Of a stretch of 64,000 bases of DNA, positions 28,038 to 36,220 are shown in pieces. The notes under the pieces are model-generated. The model searched no databases. It had not been told where the DNA came from and saw only the letters and a list, made by a program, of their open reading frames with translations. Source of the stretch: G963662655 sp963666875 (GTDB taxonomy: Bacteria > Cloacimonadota > Cloacimonadia > Cloacimonadales > JAIOQZ01); the NCBI GenBank assembly GCA_963666875.2, contig CAXXPU010000016.1, positions 124,001-188,000 on the forward strand. Direction: 5' to 3'. Position numbers and translations under genes: made by a program. Numbering within the stretch: the first letter of the stretch is position 1; each line of letters begins with the position of its first letter.

Positions 28038-28175
28038 ATGAATCTTGTCGGTTTATTCGTGCCGCTGATGAAGGTGAGCGTGATGCTCTTCTCGGTCAGT
28101 ACATTGTTCGTGGTGCTGGGCAGTATCAACGGAATCGACAGGATCAAGGGTAAGATTGTAAAACAGAGAAAATAA
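28038..28175 (+). CDS. Small membrane protein (45 aa)
   Basis: It has a 45-codon frame with GAGGT eight bases before the ATG at 28038; an in-frame ATG at 28032 is too close to that site. It encodes a single hydrophobic helix (about residues 3-28, LVGLFVPLMKVSVMLFSVS) followed by a basic tail rich in lysine and arginine (IKGKIVKQRK), which predicts the C-terminus inside. It lies 17 bases before another microprotein gene in the same direction. I do not recognise a family. Good ribosome sites and tight spacing make it a plausible gene. Confidence 0.5.
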   Translation: MNLVGLFVPLMKVSVMLFSVSTLFVVLGSINGIDRIKGKIVKQRK

Positions 28176-28192
28176 GATAGAGGAGATACGCG

Positions 28193-28348
28193 ATGAAGAA
28201 ATTCTTCAAATTTCTGTTTTTTGCCGTCCTGATAGCGGGAGCCATTTTTATAATCAAGAAACATTTCTTCGACCTTTGCGAGGAAGAGGACTGGGACGTT
28301 CCCGAAGAACCCGAGGAACTCGAGGAAGAAGACGAGGACGAGGAGTAG
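28193..28348 (+). CDS. Small membrane protein with acidic tail (51 aa)
   Basis: This 51-codon frame starts at the ATG at 28193 with AGGAG upstream. Residues 1-23 combine a basic start (MKKFFKFL) with a hydrophobic helix, then IIKKHFFDL. The last 23 residues are almost all Glu and Asp with two prolines. A single-pass protein with a highly acidic cytoplasmic or periplasmic tail could bind metal ions or basic partners, but nothing proves this. A strong terminator begins 54 bases downstream, so the two microprotein genes may form their own short transcript. Confidence 0.55.
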   Translation: MKKFFKFLFFAVLIAGAIFIIKKHFFDLCEEEDWDVPEEPEELEEEDEDEE

Positions 28349-28402
28349 TTTTCTCGCTTCGATAATCCGCCGATACCGCATTTAGTGGAATAACACCTTA
28401 TC

Positions 28403-28448
28403 GTGCGATGATCGTGCACGAATCATGAAGCGCGATCATCGCACTTTT
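28403..28448 (+). terminator. Rho-independent terminator after the microprotein genes
   Basis: A perfect 12-bp stem (GTGCGATGATCG with CGATCATCGCAC) has an 18-base loop and is followed by TTTT. The following 28449-28696 holds no convincing gene; a TTGACA hexamer at 28514 may be part of a promoter for the next gene. Confidence 0.8.
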
Positions 28449-28696
28449 GTATCTGAGACGCGCTGGAAACAATCCACGTCAATCCAATCGTCTGTGTGAG
28501 TGCATATTTATACTTGACAATTTCCATCGTAGCCTGCATTTGAATAAATATCAGATTTTCCGGGTGAATGTCCATGAATTGATGATATGTCCATTCAGGA
28601 AGTCGCTCCCGGAGAGTAAGTTCCGCTCTGCCTGATATCGAGATGATTGTATTGCCGAAGCGGGAGTTATTCAAGGTTTGAAGAAAGAGGTAAATA

Positions 28697-29017
28697 ATGA
28701 TAAATCCTACAATCGTGAATCGAATTATCACCGTAATAGCTTATATCTTCCTTGTTGCGGGTATCGCTGGATTCATATATTTCTTCTACATCTATATGGA
28801 AGATACCGATCTGGAATTCTATTTCTTCCTTAGCCTGATCACGATCGTTCTCGGTTTTGCTCTGTTCTTTATCTACAAGCGAATAGCCGATTTGGGTTTC
28901 AATCGATTTATCAGCCAGCTTAGTACGCTCAATTCAGAGCCGACTACATACATTCGGGGAAACGAACTCGAAGAAAATAAAGCGTCGGCCGAAGACTCGA
29001 ATTCAGACAAGAAATAA
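28697..29017 (+). CDS. Two-helix membrane protein
   Basis: The protein is 106 aa with AGAGGT upstream. It has two transmembrane helices (about 10-32 and 42-62) separated by an acidic YMEDTDLEF loop, then a hydrophilic C-terminal tail rich in Ser, Glu and Asn. No recognised family. It starts 29 bases before lemA in the same direction, so it probably belongs to the LemA-TPM operon and may act with those membrane proteins. Confidence 0.7.
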   Translation: MINPTIVNRIITVIAYIFLVAGIAGFIYFFYIYMEDTDLEFYFFLSLITIVLGFALFFIYKRIADLGFNRFISQLSTLNSEPTTYIRGNELEENKASAEDSNSDKK

Positions 29018-29046
29018 TCATAACATCTACATTCACTGGAGGCGTG

Positions 29047-29679
29047 ATGAACAAGTTTGCGATCGGATGCATCGTGGTCGTTGTAGTCCTGTTACTTATT
29101 GGAATATCCATCTTCGTATGGGGCAAGAACACCTATAACAAAATGGTCGGACTGGATGAGGCGGTCAAGGAGAAATGGAGCCAGGTAGAGAACGTCTATC
29201 AGCGGCGTATGGACCTGATCCCGAATCTCGTGGCGACGGTACAGGGTTATGCGATTCATGAGCAGGAGACACTCACAGCCGTGACCGAAGCGCGATCGAA
29301 GGCCGGCGGAACCATCCAGGCAGGCGCGGATATTCTGAATAATCCCGAGGCGTTCCAGCAGTTCCAGGCGGCACAGAATTCCCTGTCGGGCGCGCTGTCG
29401 AGACTGATGGTCGTGGTGGAGAGATATCCCGAACTGAAGGCGAACGAGGGATTTCTGGCGCTTCAAAGCCAGCTTGAAGGCACCGAGAACCGCATCACGG
29501 TAGAACGTCAGCGATTCAACGAGACCGCGCGCGAATTCAACATCGCTATCAAGCGCTTCCCGGCGATCTTGATCGCCAACATGCTCGGATTCAGCGAGCG
29601 ACCGTATTTCGAAGCGAAGCAGGGCGCCGAAGAGGCTCCTGACGTTCAGGAGCTGATGAACAAGGCCAAAGGCGAATGA
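29047..29679 (+). CDS. lemA: LemA family protein
   Basis: The protein is 210 aa from the ATG at 29047 (GGAGG upstream; a GTG three bases earlier is too close). The N-terminal membrane helix is residues 4-24, and the rest is helical and extracytoplasmic. Family motifs are present: YNKMVGLDEAVKEKWSQVENVYQRRMDLIPNL split across 33-64, SGALSRLMVVVERYPELKAN near 115-135, FLALQSQLEGTENRI, and ANMLGFSERPYFEAKQGAE near the end. LemA proteins are membrane-anchored helical bundles of uncertain function that often accompany TPM-domain proteins, as here. The stop overlaps the next start (ATGA). Confidence 0.93.
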   Translation: MNKFAIGCIVVVVVLLLIGISIFVWGKNTYNKMVGLDEAVKEKWSQVENVYQRRMDLIPNLVATVQGYAIHEQETLTAVTEARSKAGGTIQAGADILNNPEAFQQFQAAQNSLSGALSRLMVVVERYPELKANEGFLALQSQLEGTENRITVERQRFNETAREFNIAIKRFPAILIANMLGFSERPYFEAKQGAEEAPDVQELMNKAKGE

Positions 29680-30356
29680 TCAAGCTGAAACAGGAAGAAC
29701 TGGATCGCATCAGCCACGCGGTGGAAACGGCGGAGAAGAAGACCTCCGGGGAGATCGCACTCGCCATGATCCCGCAGAGCGACAGTTACGCCGTTTTCGA
29801 ATTGATGGCGGCGGTGATCTGCGGATTTATCTGGTTTGTCGCACTTCTCTTCTGGATCAATCCGATCGGCAACTGGCTCGGCGGATTGTTCTGGGGAACC
29901 GGCGCGGAGAACAGCGCGTATCCCATCGTCATGCTGTATGGGTTCAGCAGCTTCCTCTTGATTTCGGTTATCTATGCCTTGGTGAACATCCCCGTTATCG
30001 ATCGCCTGATCGTGCCACGCAGATATCGCAACGTGAAAGTATCCGAACGCGCGCAGCGTGAGTTTCTCGATTCGGGCGTATATAACACGCGCGACCGTAC
30101 CGGCATCCTGATCTTCATCTCACAGCTCGAACATCGGGTCGAGCTGATCGCCGACAAGGGAATCGCGCAGAAGATCGAACAGAAGCAATGGGACGAGATC
30201 GTTCAGCGAGTAGTCGATGGAATACGAAGGAAACGTCTGGCGGAATCTCTCTGCGAGGCGGTGGCAATGTGCGGCGATCTCTTGGAGAAGCATTTCCCTA
30301 TCAAAGAGGACGATACAAACGAACTGACCAATAAAATCAACATCCTGGAGCGCTGA
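29676..30356 (+). CDS. TPM-domain membrane protein
   Basis: The protein is 226 aa and its ATG overlaps the lemA stop by four bases. It begins with a short TPM-like segment (residues 1-35, ISHAVETAEKKTSGEIALAM), then two hydrophobic hairpins (about 42-70 and 85-107). The second half of the TPM domain follows: YRNVKVSERAQREFLDSGVY, TGILIFISQLEHRVELIADKG and a helical end. TPM domains (YgcG/TLP18.3/Psb32 family) are implicated in membrane-protein repair or phosphatase-like activity in plants; the bacterial role is unsettled. The family often follows LemA and precedes a second TPM protein, exactly as seen here. Confidence 0.85.
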   Translation: MIKLKQEELDRISHAVETAEKKTSGEIALAMIPQSDSYAVFELMAAVICGFIWFVALLFWINPIGNWLGGLFWGTGAENSAYPIVMLYGFSSFLLISVIYALVNIPVIDRLIVPRRYRNVKVSERAQREFLDSGVYNTRDRTGILIFISQLEHRVELIADKGIAQKIEQKQWDEIVQRVVDGIRRKRLAESLCEAVAMCGDLLEKHFPIKEDDTNELTNKINILER

Positions 30357-30357
30357 A

Positions 30358-31122
30358 ATGAAACGAGTTCTGTGTCTGACGCTTCTTCTGGCGCTTCTGA
30401 TGCCGCTTTTCGGACTTAAAGTACCAAAACAGAGCGGCTTGGCCGTCAACGATTACGCCAACCTTTTCTCCTCATCGCAAAAGCAGCAACTGGAAACCAA
30501 ACTTCGGCAGATTCAGCAGGAGACCTCGTCGCAAGTATCCATTCTGACGATCAAATCCCTCGAAGGCGAAACGATCGAAGGGTATTCCATCAAGGTCGCG
30601 GACCAGTGGAAGCTTGGAACGAAGGACAAAGACAACGGTCTCCTGATCGTCGTATCGAAGAACGACCGCAAGGTTCGCATCGAGGTGGGGTACGGTCTGG
30701 AGGGTGTCGTCACCGATCTGGAATCGGACTATATCATCCGCAAGACGATTATCCCGGAATTTCGCAAAGGCAATTACTTCCAGGGACTGTATGAGGCGAC
30801 AGGGCAGCTTGGCGGTCTTATCACCAAGGAATTCCAGATCAGTCCCGAGGAGCTGGCAAAAACAAAGAAAAATGCTACGCGTCGCAGGAAAACACACATC
30901 CCCGTAGGCTTGATTGTCTTCATCCTCTTCGTCATCTTTGGCGGATTCCGCCGTGGACGTCGCGGAAACGGACTTCTCTGGCTGCTGCTGCTGAGTGGCG
31001 GTCGTGGCGGTGGTTCGTCTCGCGGTGGTTTTGGCGGTGGAAGCGGCTTCGGTGGTGGCGGAGGCGGTTTCTTCGGCGGAGGTGGAGGATTCGGCGGTGG
31101 TGGCGCCAGCGGAGGCTGGTAG
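30358..31122 (+). CDS. TPM-domain protein with glycine-rich C-terminus (YgcG-like)
   Basis: The protein is 254 aa with GGAG upstream. The signal peptide is about residues 1-20. The TPM domain (about 22-160) shows the classic order: VNDYANLFS, LETKLRQIQQETSSQVSIL, DNGLLIVVSKNDRKVRIEVGYG, LEGVVTDL and a final helical part. A membrane helix (about 182-200) is followed by RRGRRG and a tail of nearly pure glycine with Phe and Ser. This is the standard YgcG layout. It lies one base after the preceding gene's stop. Its function is presumed to be at the envelope, with LemA. Confidence 0.92.
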   Translation: MKRVLCLTLLLALLMPLFGLKVPKQSGLAVNDYANLFSSSQKQQLETKLRQIQQETSSQVSILTIKSLEGETIEGYSIKVADQWKLGTKDKDNGLLIVVSKNDRKVRIEVGYGLEGVVTDLESDYIIRKTIIPEFRKGNYFQGLYEATGQLGGLITKEFQISPEELAKTKKNATRRRKTHIPVGLIVFILFVIFGGFRRGRRGNGLLWLLLLSGGRGGGSSRGGFGGGSGFGGGGGGFFGGGGGFGGGGASGGW

Positions 31123-31138
31123 TCAACTGGAGGTTCGT

Positions 31139-31534
31139 ATGTTCCTTTCCCTGCTGTTGATGACCTTTTTCATCTCGATTGTTGTCTGCAATATCTGCGT
31201 TCTGATCTTCTCGAAGCCGCTGAAGCTTATCCTTCACCGGCTGATCAACGAAGATATCTACGTCGCCTGGCTGCGCTACATCAAGTTTGCCATTTACATC
31301 GTGGGTATCTCTGCGGGTGTGCGGATCAACAGTATCGAGCAATACATCAATCCGTCGCACTATCTGGAAAACGCGAAGGTTATACCGCTGACCTATTCAA
31401 GATTGTTTCTGGAGATCTATCGGACGATCATCGGCGCTTTGGCGGGTATCGCGTGGCTGCTGCTGGTTTTCTTTATTTTCGCGTTGATCGCTTATGTGAT
31501 CACCAGAGCGTTTGAACTAAGGAAGGCGCGTTAG
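31139..31534 (+). CDS. Multi-pass membrane protein
   Basis: The protein is 131 aa from the ATG at 31139 with GGAGG upstream; the open frame extends further upstream through the glycine-rich gene but that part is a shadow. Three hydrophobic segments are visible (about 2-25, 44-62 and 97-124). No recognised family. It closes the LemA-TPM operon, 16 bases after the YgcG-like gene. Its stop codon overlaps by two bases the stop codon of the convergent lipoprotein gene, so the two transcripts must be antisense at their 3' ends. Confidence 0.75.
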   Translation: MFLSLLLMTFFISIVVCNICVLIFSKPLKLILHRLINEDIYVAWLRYIKFAIYIVGISAGVRINSIEQYINPSHYLENAKVIPLTYSRLFLEIYRTIIGALAGIAWLLLVFFIFALIAYVITRAFELRKAR

Positions 31535-32280
31535 TCCAGAATCCACTCGAAAATGACCGGTGCCGGCAGGAAGAATATCTGTTCCAGAAGCTCGGTGATA
31601 TCCGGATCCGCTTTCCCGACCCCGGAGTATTTCAGCTTGACTTGATAGCTATCCTGCTTTTTCATCAGAGGATTCTTGTAGTCGAGCATCGCCAGATTAC
31701 CATGATCGTCATAGTGATAAATCAGGTATCCAGCGGGATCGTCGTAGTTATCGACCTTGAAAATCGCCGCAGCGGTGCGTCGATGGGTCGCGATGTATTC
31801 GTACTCGATATCGACCGTCTGTAACGACGGGCTCCCATCGTAGCTCATACGTTTACCGGCTGTCACGACCACGACTCTTTTCGACGGCTCGATCCCCTCT
31901 TCCAGAAAGCGCACGATCGCGAAATCGGAATCACCACTGAACCTCACCTTTAATGGGTGCTCTCCAACATATTCGTAGGCTGCGGTGAAACTCCGGGACA
32001 GCAGCGTCCAATTCACCTTCGTGATCGCCTCGTTGTATTCCGGCATCATGATCAGAAGCAACTTTTCGTTCGCATCGAAGAATCGAATGTCACTCAAAGA
32101 ATCTTCCAGATAGCTGAATGTAGCGTATCCGATACGTTTTCCGTTCGCGAAAGCCTCATACATGACGGGATGTACATTCTTCGCTGCATTGATGTCTTGC
32201 TTCGGGGCCGGTTCGCTTTTTCCACAGGAACCAAGCGCGATCGAAACGATTATGATAACAAGCAGGATCGTTTTTCTCAT
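31531..32280 (-). CDS. Predicted lipoprotein
   Basis: The protein is 249 aa from the ATG at 32280 (GGAG upstream). It starts with a lipoprotein signal: MRKTILLVIIIVSIALGSC with a Cys near residue 19, then KSEPAP. The body is a beta-rich region with an F-A-N-G-K-R-I-G-Y-A-T-F-S-Y strand near 45-58, reminiscent of outer-membrane-associated DUF3108-like beta proteins, but I cannot name the family confidently. It is convergent with the LemA operon and shares stop-codon bases with it. It is preceded by repeat-filled intergenic DNA and no obvious promoter. Confidence 0.65.
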   Translation of the reverse strand: MRKTILLVIIIVSIALGSCGKSEPAPKQDINAAKNVHPVMYEAFANGKRIGYATFSYLEDSLSDIRFFDANEKLLLIMMPEYNEAITKVNWTLLSRSFTAAYEYVGEHPLKVRFSGDSDFAIVRFLEEGIEPSKRVVVVTAGKRMSYDGSPSLQTVDIEYEYIATHRRTAAAIFKVDNYDDPAGYLIYHYDDHGNLAMLDYKNPLMKKQDSYQVKLKYSGVGKADPDITELLEQIFFLPAPVIFEWILD

Positions 32281-32398
32281 CAGCGACTCCATTTTCATTT
32301 GAAATACCAATCTGGCGGAGATATTTCATACGCGCAAGGTAAATCTTGAGTGAGACCTATTATGACGTTCAGAATACTTTGTATTGTCCAAAAGAATG

Positions 32399-32752
32399 GC
32401 TCTGTTGCAAACCTGGTGGGTAGAATGGATTTCACAATAACAATCCCGCAGGGATGACAGATATTAGGCGCGTAGGGGATTCATGTTTTCAGCAAGCTGA
32501 AATCATACAGGGGCGTAAGCCCCGGTTATTTATGCCAATACACGAATAGAGCGCCGGAGGTGCGACAGGTGTATAACCAACACGTTATCTGTCGTCCCTA
32601 CGGGACTTTATCACCTTGTCGGATTCGATACCCATGGCTTACGCCTGTGATTTTGCTTGCAAAATCGAATCCCCATGCGGGCTAAATTCCATCGTCCTTC
32701 CAGGACTTTATAATCATCGTTAAGATATTCACCCCTTAATATGCAACAGAGC
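32399..32752. repeat. Intergenic repeat family A, copy 2, with terminal inverted repeats
   Basis: It is bounded by GCTCTGTTGCA (32399-32409) and its exact reverse complement TGCAACAGAGC (32742-32752). Inside are the family landmarks CTGTCGTCCCTACGGGACTTT, a GGCGTAAGCCCCGG hairpin region, GCGGGCTAAATTCCATCGTCCTTCC split over the right half, and AATCATCGTT. No credible gene lies within. Ends and size (354 bp) suggest a small non-autonomous element. Confidence 0.6.
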
Positions 32753-32763
32753 TAAAAAAATAA

Positions 32764-32789
32764 CCTCTCTCCACATTCGTGGAGAGAGG
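32764..32789. repeat. Short palindrome
   Basis: CCTCTCTCCAC and GTGGAGAGAGG form a perfect 11-bp stem around ATTC. A second 9-bp hairpin, AATTTCGAT/ATCGAAATT, lies at 32844-32863. Either could end transcription of the minus-strand gene that stops at 32905. Confidence 0.55.
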
Positions 32790-32904
32790 CTGGGGTTAGA
32801 TAAAATATCGATTTTGTTTTAAAAGCCGATGTCCCACTAACATAATTTCGATAAATCGAAATTACAACGTTCATGATTTCGTTTTGACTGCGTCAAAGCC
32901 GAAA

Positions 32905-35900
32905 TTACTTCAGCATCAAAGCCTTACGCGTTTCGGTCGTACTGCCGGCCTTGTAGCGATAGAGATATACACCGGAAGCGACCGGTTGATTACGGTCGTC
33001 GATTCCATCCCAGGTCACCGTGTGGACGCCAGCCTGGAACGGTTCGGAGACCAGCTTCTTGACTCGCTGTCCCTTGATATTGTAGATCGTGATCTCGACA
33101 GGCGTCTCCTTCGAGAGCGAGAATTTGATATTCGTGCTCGGGTTGAAGGGATTCGGGTAGTTGCCGTACAGGTGGTCGGCGAACGCGGGTGGTTCCTGCG
33201 TACCGAATATGTTCATATCGACGACATATTCGATCGATTGCGCGTTGACATCCAGATGGAAGGTAAATGTATCCGCCGTTTCCTGCGGCAGCGTATAGGG
33301 AATCCGCATGAAGCTGCCGGTGAATGGTTGTGCCGACATCAGCGATATGCCCATCAGGACGTCGCCGATATATTCTTCCGTCTCAACATCGCCAACAAGC
33401 ACTTCGGGTTGTCCCGGCACGACCGTATCGGATATCCAGCAGGCGAGATCGAATCCGTAGATTTCGTCATCGGTATGGAAGATGAAGTATTCTTGCGTCA
33501 GCTGGATTTCAAGGTTCGCCTGGGCAATCTCCATCTCGGGATTCTGAGCCGGGAATTCGTCGATATTGCCATCGACAAACCGCTGTACGAGCGCGGCGTC
33601 GTATGATTTGACCAGTCCGTTTCCATCGACATCCGCGGCGACTGTCCTCGCATCCTCCCAGGGACGCGGGTCAATGGCTTCGAGCGGGTCGAGTCCAGCA
33701 GCGTACTGGTGGATATAACCGGTGTCGTCTGTGGATATCGTATTCGAGTCGTCCACGTCGCCATAAGTCAGGCTTGGTTCGTAGTCGCGGTAGATAACGA
33801 AATCGTCGATGTAGATACCGTCACCGTTCACGTATGTGTCCGAGACGAACCGGAAACGCAGGTCGATAACATCGCCGAGAAAATCCGAGAGGTCGTATTC
33901 GCAGTAAGTCCAGTCGGATTCACCGGTGAAAGACGCGACATTGATCCATTCATTGTCCGAGCCCCGCGCCTGAAGATATACATAATCGTAGTCGGCTTCG
34001 ATCTCGTATTTCGCACGAAGGGAGACGCTTGCCATCCGTGCGTCGGAGAGATCGAGCGACTGGCTCATGGTGCAGGTGGTGGTGCTGTTGTTATTGTAGC
34101 TGCCGGCAGGAGAATCGGACAGGGAGTGAGATGAGCTGTAGTATTCCGTGGAGGTGAGTCCCCAGCTTCCGGACGCATCCCAGTTGTCGAGACCGTTTTC
34201 AAAATCGTCGATCATGTATGGCGCATAGAGGAAGAACAGCTTGTTGTTGGATTCGTTCAGATCGACAGTCTTTTGCGTGAGTCCGTAGCCTTCGGCGGAT
34301 ATGGTAATCGCATAGGTGCCGACGGCGATCCCTTCGAAGTCGAATTCTCCGTTCTCATCGGATGTGATGGGTTCGAATGGTGTGTTCTGCATGGTGACCA
34401 CAGCGCCTTCGTACGGCACGAGCGTTTGTGCATCGCGCACAATACCGTGGAAATCGGTGTTTGGCGCTTGTGATAGCGCGACATCTTCCTGAACGACCTC
34501 TCCGTCTTCGACAATCACGATCTGTTCATATGGCTGATAACCGTAAGCGGAGTATGTAACGATATATGCTCCCGGCATGACCATCCGCCAATATCTTCCC
34601 ATATTGCGCATTGCTCATGTATGGCTCGCGATATTCTCCCGTATCGTCGATGCCCTCGATGAAGATTTCCGCTTCGATCGGCTCTCCCGTATCTGCATCG
34701 GTGATGTATCCGGTGATGGTGTTGTAATCAATGCGGTGCAGCAGCTCCATCGCGCCGGGGATGTTGTCTTCGCAGATCGTGGTTATCTGATTCTGCGGCG
34801 GAATGAACTCCGTCGCCATTTCGACCGTATATGCGAATATACCGTGAACACCGTAAGCCCAGTCGTCCAGTCCACCCATCGTCGGATACAGGGCATACGA
34901 ATACTGCGGCGTATAGTGTCCGTATCCAACAGCGTCGATGTTTTCAGCAACAAGTTCACCCAGATCCATCAGCGCGTCTGCATCGGGAGGATATATACCA
35001 TCTGCGTATCCGTAGGGCACGAGGACCAACTCGCCCATGCGTATGATAACTGATTCCGGCAATGAAGTTACGGGAATCGATAAGATCCCGCACAGCCTGT
35101 GTTTCAGGTTCCGAGAATTCGTTCGGACCCATGGTATGTTTCGCCGTTGATATTGTCGGTCGATCCCACGTTGCCCCATGTAAAGCCGTAGTTGCGGTTA
35201 AGATCGACGCCGTCGTTACCGGTGCCGTATTGGTAATCGCTGTCGAATGTATGGTTATTGTTGTTGTCGCGGATGGTCTTCCGCCACCAGATATCCGTCT
35301 GGTCGAGAACGATCTTTACGCCGTTCGGATTCACGATCGGTACGAACCAGATTTCCTTATTGTCAACATCGTAGGTTATCTCGTCGTCTATTCCGTAGTT
35401 GGTTAGAATGTGATCAAGAACGGTCATGCACGCTTCCGTGCTGATCGGTTCGCGCGAGTGATGCGCGCCGAAGTAGTATATCGCCGGTTCATCTTCGTCA
35501 ACGTCCGGGCTGTCGGAAACCTTCATTGCCCAAATCTCATGCTGGAAATCGTCGTAGTTAGTGTAGCCGTCCTCCGAGTATTCCTTACCCCAGGTGTCGC
35601 CGATATCATAGAGCCTGCAAATAGTCGGATAACTGGCTGCGTATTCCTCGAGATCATCGAGGATGCCGAAGTAGTCTCTATAGCCTGCGATGGGGCGACC
35701 TTCTTCAGTAGGTCAGATCAGCTTTCACTTCCGCTTCTGTCTTTTCGATCCGGATGTTGAAACCGCGGCTGTTAAGCTGGTCGTATTGCGCTCTTGTCAC
35801 GATGACATCGATATATTCACCGGGATGAGCCCCCGCAATGTCATACTGGTTTTTCTGCAAGTACTGTATGTCATCTACACCCGGTTGCATGATGCGAGCG

Positions 35901-35983
35901 ACGAATTTCTCGACCGCTGCAAGCGATGTGGTTAATCCCATGATAATGAATAGAAGCGTCAGAATGCGGAATCCTCGTTTCAT
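32905..35983 (-). pseudogene. M14 carboxypeptidase with dockerin-like and sorting modules (frameshifted)
   Basis: One protein is spread over several frames. It starts at the ATG at 35983 (GGAGG upstream, signal peptide) and ends KALMLK at 32905. Pieces in order: the N-terminus to about 35712; the M14 core with HHSRE zinc ligands, DLNRNYGFTWGN and the NPNG segment; SYHT and the Glu-bearing AYTVEMATEF segment; two carboxypeptidase-regulatory domains; a jelly-roll domain; two Ca-binding dockerin-like repeats (DVDDSNTISTDD and DVDGNGLVKSYD); a cohesin-like beta domain; and the FlgD-like sorting module. Four frame changes occur, near 35705-35712 and at three CCC runs (35128-35130, 35034-35036, 34598-34600). 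Motifs remain intact, so this may be a sequence error rather than a real pseudogene. Confidence 0.8.
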
Positions 35984-36093
35984 AGACATATCCTCCAAGA
36001 TACAATTTCTCATCTTTATACAATACAATATTCGTTCCAAAAAAGAAGTAAAACGATGGTCATCATTTTTTGTTAACTCTGGGTTAAAATTTC

Positions 36094-36125
36094 TTGACAC
36101 GCTTTGGCGGAATGTCCTTACTTTG
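36094..36125 (+). promoter_or_regulatory. Candidate promoter of the CotH gene
   Basis: TTGACA (36094-36099) is followed after 18 bases by TTACTTTG (36118-36125), similar to the TAnnTTTG -7 element known from Bacteroidetes. The same arrangement recurs before DUF1015 and the last gene of the window. Confidence 0.5.
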
Positions 36126-36220
36126 ATGTTAATCAGGAGGGGATTCGCGCGTCGTATTGAACTTGCTACTGCCACGAATGATACATGGATTCACAAACGA
36201 TATGTAGGGAGGGTGTGAAC

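Noticed and set aside
28423..28731. Minus-strand frame of 102 codons with protein-like composition
   Set aside because: It starts inside the start region of the plus-strand membrane gene, overlaps the terminator, and has no ribosome site. It might be a remnant but cannot be supported.
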